DNA of 64,000 nucleotides from Streptomyces sp. NBRC 109706. GTDB taxonomy: Bacteria > Actinomycetota > Actinomycetes > Streptomycetales > Streptomycetaceae. The notes below the pieces were generated by a model that saw only the letters and a program-made list of their open reading frames with translations, was not told the origin of the DNA and made no database searches. Each line of letters begins with the position of its first letter. The stretch's first letter is position 1. The translations under genes were made by a program, and so were the position numbers. Positions 1-7,908 of this stretch are shown one piece after another. Where the stretch lies: NCBI RefSeq assembly GCF_000974485.1, contig NZ_BBOM01000007.1, positions 434,001 through 498,000 on the forward strand. The letters run 5' to 3'.

Positions 1-1334
1 TCGTCCCGGGCGACACGCTGCCGGTGGTGCGGGTGCGCGGCGTCGATGTGGCGTTGGCGATCTGCGAGGACCTGTGGCAGGACGGCGGCCGGGTGCCGGC
101 CACCCGCGCCGCGGGCGCCGGTCTGCTGCTGGCCGTCAACGCCTCGCCCTACGAGGTGGCCAAGGACGACACCCGGCTGGAGCTGGTGCGCAAGCGCGCC
201 AGGGAGGCGGGCTGCGCGCTGGCCTATCTGGCGATGATCGGCGGCCAGGACGAGCTGGTCTTCGACGGGGACTCGCTGGTGGTGGACGAGCACGGCGAAG
301 TCCTGGCGCGCGGGCGGCAGTTCGCCGAGGAGTGCCTGCTGGTGGATCTGTCGCTGCCGGCGGCCCCGGACGAGCCGCCCACCGGGCTGGCCGACGACGG
401 GCTCACCATCGACCATCTGACGCTGACCGCCGAGCCGGCCGAGCCCTACGAGCCCGCGTACCCGGGCGTGGTGGCCGAACGGCTCGACGACGCCGAGGAG
501 ATGTACCAGGCGCTGGTCACGGGCCTGCGCGCGTACGCGGTGAAGAACGGCTTCGCCTCGGTGCTGATCGGGCTCTCCGGCGGCATCGACTCGGCGCTCT
601 GCGCGGCCATCGCCTGTGACGCGCTGGGCGCCGAGCACGTCTTCGGGCTGGCGATGCCGTCCCGCTACTCGTCGGAGCACTCGCTGGACGACGCCAGGGA
701 GTTGGCCAGGCGCACCGGGCTCGATCTGCGGACGGTGCCGATCGGCGGCATGTTCGACGCCTATATGAGTCAGGTGGAGCTGACCGGGCTCGCCGAGGAG
801 AACCTGCAGTCCCGGCTGCGTGGCACCCTGCTGATGGCGGTCTCCAACCAGGAGGGCCAGATCGTGCTGGCCCCCGGCAACAAGAGCGAGCTGGCCGTCG
901 GGTACTCCACGCTCTACGGCGACTCGGTCGGCGCGTTCGGCCCGATCAAGGACCTCTACAAGACCGGCGTCTACCGGCTGGCCAGATGGCGCAACGAGGC
1001 GGCCGCCCGGCGCGGCGAGACGCCGCCGATCCCGGAGAACTCCATCGTCAAGCCGCCGAGCGCCGAGCTGCGCCCGGGGCAGGTGGACACGGACTCGCTG
1101 CCCGACTACGACACCCTGGACGGGATCCTGGAGCGCTATGTGGACCGCGACCAGGGCTGGTCGGCGATCGTGGCCGACGGTTTCGATCCCGAGCTGGTGA
1201 CGCGGGTGCTGCGGCTGGTCGACCGGGCGGAGTACAAGCGCCGCCAGTACCCGCCGGGCACCAAGATCTCCCCGAAGGGCTTCGGCAAGGACCGCAGGCT
1301 GCCCATCACCAACGGCTGGCGCGAGGGCGACTGA
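1..1334 (+). CDS. nadE: Glutamine-dependent NAD+ synthase, 5' end cut by the window
   Basis: This enzyme makes NAD+ from deamido-NAD+ using ATP and ammonia, the ammonia coming from glutamine hydrolysed by an N-terminal nitrilase-like domain. The reading frame is open to the left edge, so the true start lies upstream. The visible part begins inside the glutaminase domain, whose catalytic cysteine is in the CEDLW motif. The C-terminal synthetase domain carries the ATP-pyrophosphatase loop SGGIDSALC, followed by the NAD synthase motifs APGNKSEL and GYSTLYGD. Family members of this two-domain type are about 580-600 residues and about 440 are seen here. Identification is firm; only the N-terminus is missing. 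The next gene is a separate unit 150 bp downstream with its own promoter-like region. Confidence 0.97.
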   Translation, partial: VPGDTLPVVRVRGVDVALAICEDLWQDGGRVPATRAAGAGLLLAVNASPYEVAKDDTRLELVRKRAREAGCALAYLAMIGGQDELVFDGDSLVVDEHGEVLARGRQFAEECLLVDLSLPAAPDEPPTGLADDGLTIDHLTLTAEPAEPYEPAYPGVVAERLDDAEEMYQALVTGLRAYAVKNGFASVLIGLSGGIDSALCAAIACDALGAEHVFGLAMPSRYSSEHSLDDARELARRTGLDLRTVPIGGMFDAYMSQVELTGLAEENLQSRLRGTLLMAVSNQEGQIVLAPGNKSELAVGYSTLYGDSVGAFGPIKDLYKTGVYRLARWRNEAAARRGETPPIPENSIVKPPSAELRPGQVDTDSLPDYDTLDGILERYVDRDQGWSAIVADGFDPELVTRVLRLVDRAEYKRRQYPPGTKISPKGFGKDRRLPITNGWREGD

Positions 1335-1367
1335 ACGCGCCGGCGCCGCGCACCGGTTGACGGCGCA

Positions 1368-1383
1368 CTTGGTCTAGACATGT
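1368..1383. promoter_or_regulatory. DasR-responsive-element-like palindrome upstream of the secreted protease
   Basis: The palindromic core GGTCTAGAC sits about 105 bp before the protease start. Against the published 16-bp dre consensus ACTGGTCTAGACCAGT, 12 of 16 positions agree and the central ten are perfect. DasR, the N-acetylglucosamine-responsive GntR repressor of streptomycetes, controls chitinolytic and other secreted functions. That this copy is used is inference from sequence alone. A TTGACG hexamer lies just upstream at 1357-1362. Confidence 0.4.
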
Positions 1384-1486
1384 CCACGACATCCTTCTAC
1401 GCTGCTCCCCGCAGAGTATGAGAGCGCTCTCGGTCTCCGCTGTTCCGCCCCATCGCAGGTAGAGCACTCGAAGGAGAACCCCCACC

Positions 1487-2641
1487 ATGAGACGCACCAG
1501 AGGCATGCGCCTTGGCCTGTCCGCGCTGCTGGTCGCCGGCGCGCTGGCCGGCACCGGCGCCGCCACCACCGCATCGGCCTCGGCCGGCGAACCGGTCGCC
1601 GGCGAGGCCCTGTTGACGGCCCTCCAGCAGGACTACGGCCTCACCGCCGAGCAGGCCGAACAGCGGCTCGCCGACGAGGCCGCCGCCACCGCGATCGAGC
1701 CAGCTGCCCGGCAGGCGGCTGGCCCGGCGCTCGGCGGCAGCTGGTTCGACCCGGCGAGCGGCGAGCTGGTGGTCGCCGTCACCGACGCCGACCAGGCCGA
1801 CGCCGTCGAGGAGGCCGGCGCCAGGGCCACCCTGGTCCGGCACAGCGAGGCCGCCCTCGACACCGCCAAGGCGTCCATCGACACCCTGGCCGACAGCGCG
1901 GGCGCGCCCGACGCGGTGGCCAGCTGGCAGGTCGACCCCCGCGCCAACAGCGTGGTGGTCAATGTCGTCGAGGGCACCGAATCGACCCCCGAGGTCGCCG
2001 CGTTCCTCGACGAGGCCCGCGCGGCGGGTCCGGTGGCAGTCCGCACCGTGGGCGAGGCACCGGCGACGTTCGCCGCCGGCACCGTGGGCGGCGACCCGTA
2101 CTACACCGGCAACGTCCGCTGCTCCATCGGCTTCTCCGTGCACGGCGGCTTTGTCACCGCCGGGCACTGCGGACCGCAGGGCGCCGACGTGTTCGGCTGG
2201 GACCGCTCGCATATCGGGCAGTTCCAGGGCTCGTCGTTCCCCGGCAACGACTACGCCTGGGTGAGCGTCGGCAGCGGCTGGTGGACGGAGCCCGTCGTGC
2301 TGGGCTGGGGCGCGGTCTCCGACCAGCTGGTGCGCGGCTCGGCCGAGGCCCCGGTCGGCGCCTCCATCTGCCGTTCGGGCTCCACCACCGGCTGGCACTG
2401 CGGCACCCTGCTGGCCAAGAACGAGACGGTCAACTACGGCAACGGCGACCTGGTGTACGAGCTGACCAAGACCAGCGTCTGCGCCGAGGGCGGCGACTCC
2501 GGCGGCTCCTACATCAGTGGCGACCAGGCCCAGGGCGTGACCTCAGGCGGCTGGGGCAACTGCTCCAGCGGCGGCGAGACCTGGTACCAGCCGCTCAACG
2601 AGATCCTGTCGGTCTACGGGCTGACCCTGCACACCGCGTGA
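1487..2641 (+). CDS. Secreted S1-family serine protease, streptogrisin/alpha-lytic type
   Basis: This is an extracellular chymotrypsin-fold protease of 384 residues. A Sec signal peptide (positive start, hydrophobic stretch, Ala-rich cleavage zone near residue 33) is followed by a prodomain of about 160 residues that in this family folds the mature enzyme and is then removed. The mature domain begins near residue 197 and shows His227 in TAGHCG, Asp255 in NDYAWV and Ser338 in GGDSGGS. Cysteine pairs flank the His and Ser as in streptogrisins. The ATG at 1487 follows AAGGAG by 10 nt. The gene is monocistronic with a strong hairpin after it. It may be regulated through the dre-like site upstream. 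Substrate preference cannot be read from sequence with confidence. Confidence 0.93.
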   Translation: MRRTRGMRLGLSALLVAGALAGTGAATTASASAGEPVAGEALLTALQQDYGLTAEQAEQRLADEAAATAIEPAARQAAGPALGGSWFDPASGELVVAVTDADQADAVEEAGARATLVRHSEAALDTAKASIDTLADSAGAPDAVASWQVDPRANSVVVNVVEGTESTPEVAAFLDEARAAGPVAVRTVGEAPATFAAGTVGGDPYYTGNVRCSIGFSVHGGFVTAGHCGPQGADVFGWDRSHIGQFQGSSFPGNDYAWVSVGSGWWTEPVVLGWGAVSDQLVRGSAEAPVGASICRSGSTTGWHCGTLLAKNETVNYGNGDLVYELTKTSVCAEGGDSGGSYISGDQAQGVTSGGWGNCSSGGETWYQPLNEILSVYGLTLHTA

Positions 2642-2647
2642 CCCACG

Positions 2648-2689
2648 CGGCGGGCCGCCGTCCCCACCCTCGCGGGCGGCGGCCCGCCG
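2648..2689. terminator. Bidirectional hairpin between convergent genes
   Basis: A 13-bp perfect stem (CGGCGGGCCGCCG and its complement) with a loop of about 16 nt fills the gap between the protease stop and the pspAB stop. There is no T-tract, which is usual for streptomycete terminators. It would serve both strands. Confidence 0.65.
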
Positions 2690-3274
2690 TCACAGCCCCG
2701 GCGCGCCCCAGACGGGGAACCAGCGGCTGAGGTCGTTCTCCACCCTGAGATCGTCGGCGAGCAGCGCCCGCACCCGCAGCTCAAGACCGTTGTCCCGGCG
2801 CTCCTTGGCGCCGGCCAGCGGCGCGAACGGGTAGAACGTGCCGCGCTTGTAGAGGTAGACCAGGGCCAGCGGCTGGCCCTCGGGGTCGCGGAAGCCGACC
2901 AGCGAGCAGAGCAGTTGGGGCCCGAACCCGGCGTCCTTCAGCAGGGTGTTGACGGCGTGCAGATCGTTGACCAGATCGGCCGGCCGGTCGGCGGGATGGC
3001 GGGCCAGCAGCCAGGTGTAGCCGTAGTCGTCCTGGCTGAACTCCACGGGCGGCGAGCCCTGGTCGACATCGGCGTCCAGCAGCTGGTGCACCTCGTCGCG
3101 GACCCGGGCGAAGGCGCCGCCCTCCACGCTGGCGAAGCAGACGGAGCCGGCCCCGGTGGGGGTGAAGCCGCCGCCGGCCTGGAGGGTGATGGCGGCCGAC
3201 GGCACGGCGAAGAGCTGGTCGAGATCGGGTGTGACCGGTTTGCGCCGGCCGAGGATCGCGTCGAAAAGGCCCAC
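2690..3274 (-). CDS. pspAB: PspA-associated protein PspAB
   Basis: A 194-residue soluble protein with no signal peptide. It begins MGLFDAILGRR and has conserved YGYTWLL and RWFPVWGAPG segments. I recognise it as the PspAB family that accompanies PspA and HtpX in actinomycetes, where it is linked to envelope stress; its biochemical role is not established. It lies 102 bp downstream of htpX on the same strand and is probably cotranscribed, which supports the name. The start is GTG at 3274 with only a weak ribosome site. No pspA gene is in the window. An alternative would be to call it simply a conserved actinobacterial protein. Confidence 0.8.
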   Translation of the reverse strand: MGLFDAILGRRKPVTPDLDQLFAVPSAAITLQAGGGFTPTGAGSVCFASVEGGAFARVRDEVHQLLDADVDQGSPPVEFSQDDYGYTWLLARHPADRPADLVNDLHAVNTLLKDAGFGPQLLCSLVGFRDPEGQPLALVYLYKRGTFYPFAPLAGAKERRDNGLELRVRALLADDLRVENDLSRWFPVWGAPGL

Positions 3275-3310
3275 GTGGTCGCTTGCCTGCCTTCCGGTCG
3301 GCTTCCTGTG

Positions 3311-3366
3311 CGGGTTGTGCGGGTTGTACGGGTTGTCCGGGTTATATGCGTTGGCGGGTTGTGCGG
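3311..3366. repeat. 9-bp tandem repeat between htpX and pspAB
   Basis: Four consecutive units of CGGGTTGTN or CGGGTTATA at 3311-3346 are followed by a degenerate unit and a last GGGTTGTGCGG. The array fills much of the 102-bp gap between htpX and pspAB. Its role is unknown; it could vary in copy number by slippage and so change the spacing between the two genes. Confidence 0.7.
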
Positions 3367-3376
3367 GGCCCGGCGG

Positions 3377-4273
3377 TCAGGGGCGGCCCAGTTCGGCGGA
3401 GAGCCGGCCGAGGCGGTCGAGACGCTGCTCCAGCGTGGGATGCGAGGAGAACAGCTTGCTCAGCCCGTCGCCGGAGAGCGCGGGGGCGAAGTAGAACGCG
3501 TTGAACGGCTCCGCCTGCCGCAGATCCCGGGTGGGGATGCGGCCCATCTGCCCCGAGACCTTGGTGAGCGCCGAGGCCAGCGCCGAGGGCCGGCCGGTGA
3601 GCAGCGCCCCGGCGCGGTCGGCGGACAGCTCGCGATAGCGGGAGAGCAGCCGGGTCAGCAGAAAACTGATCACATAGACGACGGCGCTGATCAGCGGGAT
3701 CAACAGGAAGAGCACGTTCTGGTTGTTCCGCCCACCCCGACTGAGGCCGGTCCACAGGGCCATTCTGGTGATCAGACCGGCCAGCACGCCCAGGAACGCC
3801 GCGACCGTCATCACCGCGACGTCCCGGTGCGCCACATGGGACAGTTCATGGGCCAGCACGCCCTCCAGCTCGTCGGGCTCAAGGCGGCGGAGCAGGCCGG
3901 TGGTCGCGCAGACCATGGACTTCTTCTGGCTGCGCCCGGTGGCGAAGGCGTTGGGGACATCGGTGTCGGCGATGGCCACCTTGGGCTTGGGCATATCGGC
4001 CAGCGCGCACAGCCGGTCGACGGCGCCGTGCAGCTCGGGCGCCTGTTCGGGGGTGACCTCCCGGGCGCCCATGCTGTAGGCGGCGATCCGGTCGCTGAAC
4101 CAGAACTGGACGAAGAACAGCCCGCCGGCGAGGACCAGGATCAGGGGCCACGCCTGGCCGAAGGCGGCGATCAGCACCCCCACGAAGACCACGTACAGCA
4201 GCCCGATCAGGAACATGGTGAGCACCATGCGACGGGTGAGCCCGTGATCGGAGGCGAACCGCGTGCGTGCCAT
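3377..4273 (-). CDS. htpX: Membrane zinc metalloprotease HtpX
   Basis: An M48-family membrane protease that degrades misfolded membrane proteins with its active site facing the cytoplasm. The 298-residue protein has two hydrophobic segments near the N-terminus (about residues 15-50) and two more around residues 155-205. The zinc site HELSH is at residues 142-146, and the downstream Glu ligand is in the RYRELSADR segment. Length and layout match the family. The ATG at 4273 follows a GGGAAGGGAG ribosome site. It leads a probable two-gene unit with pspAB, consistent with an envelope-stress module. Nothing unusual was seen in the catalytic motifs. Confidence 0.96.
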   Translation of the reverse strand: MARTRFASDHGLTRRMVLTMFLIGLLYVVFVGVLIAAFGQAWPLILVLAGGLFFVQFWFSDRIAAYSMGAREVTPEQAPELHGAVDRLCALADMPKPKVAIADTDVPNAFATGRSQKKSMVCATTGLLRRLEPDELEGVLAHELSHVAHRDVAVMTVAAFLGVLAGLITRMALWTGLSRGGRNNQNVLFLLIPLISAVVYVISFLLTRLLSRYRELSADRAGALLTGRPSALASALTKVSGQMGRIPTRDLRQAEPFNAFYFAPALSGDGLSKLFSSHPTLEQRLDRLGRLSAELGRP

Positions 4274-4430
4274 ACCGCTCCCTTCCCAAGAAGCTCACAG
4301 CTCGGGGACGTCTCTCAAAAGTAGAACAACCGGAGCGAAAACCGGAACAAAGAGAGAAAGCCAGGAGCGAGCGGAGGGGACCGGGACAACCCAGGGCAAC
4401 CGCTCCCCTGCGCGCGGTGATCCGTGCCGG

Positions 4431-5459
4431 TCAGAAGTCCACGCGGGCCGCGACGGGCAGATGATCACTTCCGGTCGAGGGCAGCGTCCAGGAGGACACC
4501 GGCTCAAGGCTTCGCACCAGAATCTGGTCGATCCTGGCCATGGGGAAGTCGGCGGGCCAGCTGAAGCCGAAGCCGGCGCCGGCGGCCCCCTGGGTGGAGC
4601 GCAGCTGGGAGGTGAGCGGCGCCAGCGCCCGGTCGTTCATGGTGCCGTTGAGATCGCCGAGCAGCACCGCGTGCTCCACCGGCTCGTGGGCGATGGCCTG
4701 GCCCAGCAGCTCGGCCGCCTCGTCCCGCCGCTCGGCGGTGAACCCGGATCTGAACTCCACCCGCACCGACGGCAGATGGGCCACATAGACCGCGACGGGC
4801 CCTTCGCCGGTGGCCACCGTGCCCCGGAACGCGCGCGTCCAGCCCATCCCGGTGTCCACCGGGGCCACGTCGACGATGGGGTGGCGGCTCCACAGCCCGA
4901 TGGTGCCCTCGACGGCATGGTGCGGATAGACCCGGGCCAGCTCCTCCTCGTAGGTGGCCAGCTCCCGCTGCGGCACCTCCTGGAGCGCGATCACATCGGC
5001 GCCGCTGTCGGCCAGCTGGCTCGCCGTGGCGGCGTGGTCGGCGTTGCCCTCGTCCACGTTGTGGCTGACCACCATCAACGCGCCGCCTGACCCCGTCTTG
5101 TCCAGCAGCAGCCCGCCGAAGAGGTTGCTCCATACCAGGACCGGGGCCAGCAGCGCCGCCAGCGCCGTGACGGAGCGGCGCAGCACCGCGCAGAGCGCCA
5201 GCACCGGGACGGCGAGCGCGGTCCAGGGGAGGAAGGTCTCCAGCAGGCTGCCCAGGTTGCCGATCTTGTTGGGCACCCTGGCGTGCACGGTCAGCAGCAG
5301 CGCCAGGGCCAGCGCCAGGCCCGCGGGCACCAGGCCGCGCCGCCAGCGTCCGACCCGGTCGCTCCATCTCGGCCCGGGGGCACCCGCTTCGTCGGCCGTC
5401 GTCTCGGCTGTCACGTCGAGCGCCCTCCGGCCTGCCTTGGGGGTGTCCACATGTGCCAT
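4431..5459 (-). CDS. Membrane-anchored endonuclease/exonuclease/phosphatase family protein
   Basis: A 342-residue protein with a cytoplasmic N-terminus, three hydrophobic segments (about residues 40-120) and an extracytoplasmic catalytic domain of the EEP fold. Family motifs are visible: SHNVDEGN with the Asn, ALQEV with the metal-binding Glu, LLGDLNGT with Asp-Asn, and TGSDHLPV with the catalytic Asp-His pair. The fold covers DNases, sphingomyelinases and phosphoinositide phosphatases, so the substrate is unknown. Placement outside the membrane suggests action on external phosphodiesters. The ATG at 5459 has GAGGG 5 nt upstream. It is separated from htpX by 157 bp of purine-rich DNA. Confidence 0.85.
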   Translation of the reverse strand: MAHVDTPKAGRRALDVTAETTADEAGAPGPRWSDRVGRWRRGLVPAGLALALALLLTVHARVPNKIGNLGSLLETFLPWTALAVPVLALCAVLRRSVTALAALLAPVLVWSNLFGGLLLDKTGSGGALMVVSHNVDEGNADHAATASQLADSGADVIALQEVPQRELATYEEELARVYPHHAVEGTIGLWSRHPIVDVAPVDTGMGWTRAFRGTVATGEGPVAVYVAHLPSVRVEFRSGFTAERRDEAAELLGQAIAHEPVEHAVLLGDLNGTMNDRALAPLTSQLRSTQGAAGAGFGFSWPADFPMARIDQILVRSLEPVSSWTLPSTGSDHLPVAARVDF

Positions 5460-5678
5460 TCGCGCCCTCGCTGACCGTCGTGCTGTTCGTCCGGGCTCCG
5501 CCGCTGGAAATCCGCGCTACCTCAAGGGACAGGACGGCCACGGTACGGCGCGGGGTTCCGTTATATCAGTCGCGATCTTCGCCCCCCACTTCCCGCCGTC
5601 GGCGGTCGGTGCGACGATGGAGGAAGTCCGGGGACGCCGTTACGGCGCTTCGAGATCACCAAGAACAGGAGCAGCGTG

Positions 5679-6557
5679 ATGACGCAGCACACTCCTGCCC
5701 AGGTACCGGCGAAGCCGGAGCGGCCAGGGCTCTACGGCGGCAAGAGCAGCCGCCGGATCACGGTCAGGGACATCGCGGCGGCCAAGCGGCGCGGTGAGAA
5801 GTGGCCCATGCTCACCGCCTATGACGCGATGACCGCCTCGGTCTTCGACGAGGCGGGCATCCCGGTGATGCTGGTGGGCGACTCCATGGGGAACACGGCG
5901 CTGGGCTACGAGAGCACGGTGCCGGTCACCCTGGAGCAGATGACGATGCTGTCTGCCGCGGTGGTGCGCGGCACCAGCCGGGCGCTGATCGTGGGCGATC
6001 TGCCGTTCGGCAGCTTCCAGGAGGGGCCGACGCAGGCGCTGCGCAGCGCCACCCACCTGGTGAAGGAGGCGGGCGTCGGCGCGGTCAAGCTGGAGGGCGG
6101 CGAGCGCTCGGCGGACCAGGTGCGGTTGCTGGTCGATTCCGGGATCCCGGTGATGGCGCATGTGGGGCTGACCCCGCAGTCCGTCCACGCCTTCGGCGGC
6201 CACCCCGTGCAGGGGCGCGGCGAGGAGGCGGCGGCCCAGCTGCTGCGGGACGCCAAGGCGGTGCAGGACGCGGGCGCCTTCGCCGTGGTGCTCGAACTGG
6301 TGACGGCCGAGCTGGCCGCCGAGGTGACGCGCAGCCTCTACATCCCGACGGTCGGCATCGGCTCGGGCGCCGACTGTGACGCCCAGGTCCTGGTCTGGAC
6401 GGACATGGCCGGGATGACGGACTGGCCGGGCGGCCGGACGCCCCGTTTCATCAAGCAGTACGGGCAGCTGCGCACGGCGCTGGGCGATGCGGCCAGGGCG
6501 TTCGCGGAGGACGTGGTGGGCGGCGCCTACCCGGCCGAGGAGCACAGCTTCCACTGA
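5679..6557 (+). CDS. panB: 3-methyl-2-oxobutanoate hydroxymethyltransferase
   Basis: This is the first committed enzyme of pantothenate synthesis. It transfers a hydroxymethyl group from methylene-tetrahydrofolate to alpha-ketoisovalerate to give ketopantoate. The 292-residue protein shows the expected barrel motifs: MLTAYDA, MLVGDSMGN with a metal-binding Asp, VKLEGG, and the late GADCDAQVLVWTDM segment. A GTG codon lies directly before the ATG at 5679, but AGGAGC is too close to the GTG and ideally placed for the ATG. The N-terminal 25 residues before the barrel are actinobacterial in style. It is divergent from the EEP gene. No panC or panD is adjacent. Confidence 0.97.
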   Translation: MTQHTPAQVPAKPERPGLYGGKSSRRITVRDIAAAKRRGEKWPMLTAYDAMTASVFDEAGIPVMLVGDSMGNTALGYESTVPVTLEQMTMLSAAVVRGTSRALIVGDLPFGSFQEGPTQALRSATHLVKEAGVGAVKLEGGERSADQVRLLVDSGIPVMAHVGLTPQSVHAFGGHPVQGRGEEAAAQLLRDAKAVQDAGAFAVVLELVTAELAAEVTRSLYIPTVGIGSGADCDAQVLVWTDMAGMTDWPGGRTPRFIKQYGQLRTALGDAARAFAEDVVGGAYPAEEHSFH

Positions 6558-6566
6558 CCGACGGGC

Positions 6567-6758
6567 TCAGGCGGCCCTGGCCTTCCGCCCGTAGTACCAG
6601 GCCATGTTGGAGGAGAGCCCGGCCAACAGCACCCAGACGATCCCGATCCAGTGGCCCTGTACGAAGGAGACCACCGCCGCCACGACGGTGAGCAGGCAGA
6701 GCGCGAGCGCGAAGCCGGCGAGCCGTCGGGGGTGGCCGGTCGGGGTCGGTGAGGACAT
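6567..6758 (-). CDS. Small two-helix membrane protein
   Basis: A 63-residue protein with two hydrophobic helices, separated by a short QGHWIG loop, and a basic C-terminal tail. I do not recognise a named family; similar small membrane proteins are common next to panB and npdG in streptomycetes, which is recollection rather than something shown here. A longer frame starts upstream, but the ATG at 6758 has GGAG with 8-nt spacing and begins with a polar MSSPTPTG segment, so the short version is preferred. It converges on panB with only 9 bp between stops. Confidence 0.7.
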   Translation of the reverse strand: MSSPTPTGHPRRLAGFALALCLLTVVAAVVSFVQGHWIGIVWVLLAGLSSNMAWYYGRKARAA

Positions 6759-6838
6759 GGGCGGGGCTCCGGAAGCTGGGAGACGACGGATGGCGGTCGT
6801 ACGCGAACCGCGTACGACCGCCATTGTCGCGCGTCGGG

Positions 6839-7540
6839 TCAGATGTCGGTGAGCCGGATACCGGCGTGCGCCTTGTAGCGGCGGTTGACGGAGATCAGGT
6901 TGGCGACCAGCGCCTCGACCTGGTGCGCGTTGCGCAGCCGGCCGGCGAAGACGCCGCGCATCCCGGGGATCAGCTGGGCGATGGCCTGGACCACCGCGCA
7001 GTCGTCGCGGGATTCGCCGAGCACCATCACATCGGTGTCGATGGACTCGATCGACGGGTCCTGGAGCAGTACGGCCGAGAGGTGGTGGAAGGCGGCGGTG
7101 ACCCGGGAGTCCGGCAGCAGCGCGGCGGCCTGTTGGGCGGCGCTGCCCTCCTCGGGGACGATCGGATAGGCGCCCCGCTTGTCGAAGCCGAGCGGGTTGA
7201 CGCAGTCGACGACCAGCTTGCCGGCGAGTTCGGCGGTCAGCGAGGAGAGCGTCCGCTCGTGCCCGTCCCAGGGGACGGCCACGATCACCACGTCGGCGCG
7301 GGAGGCACAGCTCGCATTGTCGGCGCCCTGGACGCCATGGCCCAGTTCCTCGGCCGCGGCGGTGGCGCGCTCGGCCGAGCGGGAGCCGATGATCACCTGC
7401 TGGCCGGCCCTGGCCAGCCGGTAGGCGAGGCCGCGCCCCTGGTCACCGGTGCCGCCGAGCACGCCGATCACCAGTCCTGACACGTCGGGGAGTTCCCAGG
7501 GGTCCCGCCTGGGGGGTGAGGCGTCATCACGTGTGGTCAT
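6839..7540 (-). CDS. npdG: NADPH-dependent F420 reductase
   Basis: This enzyme moves hydride between NADPH and coenzyme F420 and so supplies reduced F420 for actinobacterial redox enzymes. The 233-residue protein has an N-terminal Rossmann fold with the dinucleotide loop GVLGGTGDQGRGLA near residue 26, the NADP-phosphate site SRSAERA, and the family features VIVAVPWDGHE and CVNPLGFD. The first 20 residues are a low-complexity tail before the fold. The ATG at 7540 has no clear ribosome site and could be leaderless (CACCAT hexamer 7 nt upstream). The gene stands alone between a small membrane protein and the map region. Confidence 0.93.
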   Translation of the reverse strand: MTTRDDASPPRRDPWELPDVSGLVIGVLGGTGDQGRGLAYRLARAGQQVIIGSRSAERATAAAEELGHGVQGADNASCASRADVVIVAVPWDGHERTLSSLTAELAGKLVVDCVNPLGFDKRGAYPIVPEEGSAAQQAAALLPDSRVTAAFHHLSAVLLQDPSIESIDTDVMVLGESRDDCAVVQAIAQLIPGMRGVFAGRLRNAHQVEALVANLISVNRRYKAHAGIRLTDI

Positions 7541-7592
7541 ACGCCAAATGGTGCCACCGGGGCGGTTGTTTGCCGACCGGGTGTCGCGCTGA

Positions 7593-7862
7593 TCACTCCG
7601 TGTCCGCCGGGCCCCGGCCCCGGTCGTCGGGCTCGCCCGGCTCCCGGGGCTCGTCGGGGTCCTCGGCCCAACGCGGGTCGTTGCGCCAGCGGTCGTCGCG
7701 TTCCCTGGCGATCTCGATGGCCTGCGCCGCCTCGGCGCGGCTGGGGTAGGGGCCGAGCCGGTCCTTGGCCGGGCACTCCGGGCCTTCCTCGACCTTGCCG
7801 TGCTTGAGGCAGTAGTACCACTCGCCCGGCTGGCCGGTCGCCTTGCGCTTGAAGAGAGCCAT
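7593..7862 (-). CDS. Small conserved actinobacterial protein of unknown function
   Basis: An 89-residue cytoplasmic protein. The N-terminal half has two cysteines, in a WYYCLKHGKVE segment and an ECPAKDRLGPY segment, followed by an alanine-rich helix and a charged, Pro/Glu/Asp-rich tail. The spacing of the two cysteines and a nearby His suggests but does not prove a small metal site. It is divergent from map across 46 bp, an arrangement I recall as conserved in streptomycetes. The start at 7862 (MALFKRK) is chosen over a longer frame because the upstream codons would overlap map. Function unknown. Confidence 0.7.
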   Translation of the reverse strand: MALFKRKATGQPGEWYYCLKHGKVEEGPECPAKDRLGPYPSRAEAAQAIEIARERDDRWRNDPRWAEDPDEPREPGEPDDRGRGPADTE

Positions 7863-7895
7863 GTCCCTTATCCTGCCCGCTGTTCGGCCCGCCCG

Positions 7896-7901
7896 TAGAC
7901 T
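7896..7901 (+). promoter_or_regulatory. Minus-10 box of a leaderless promoter for map
   Basis: TAGACT ends 7 nt before the map ATG. No ribosome-binding site precedes that ATG, and the first nucleotide of the codon falls where transcription should start. This is the standard geometry of leaderless actinobacterial transcripts. No good minus-35 hexamer is visible. Confidence 0.6.
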
Positions 7902-7908
7902 CGGACGC

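Noticed and set aside
3308..3366. Tandem repeat considered as a CRISPR array
   Set aside because: Units are only 9 bp with no spacers, so this is a minisatellite and not a CRISPR array.
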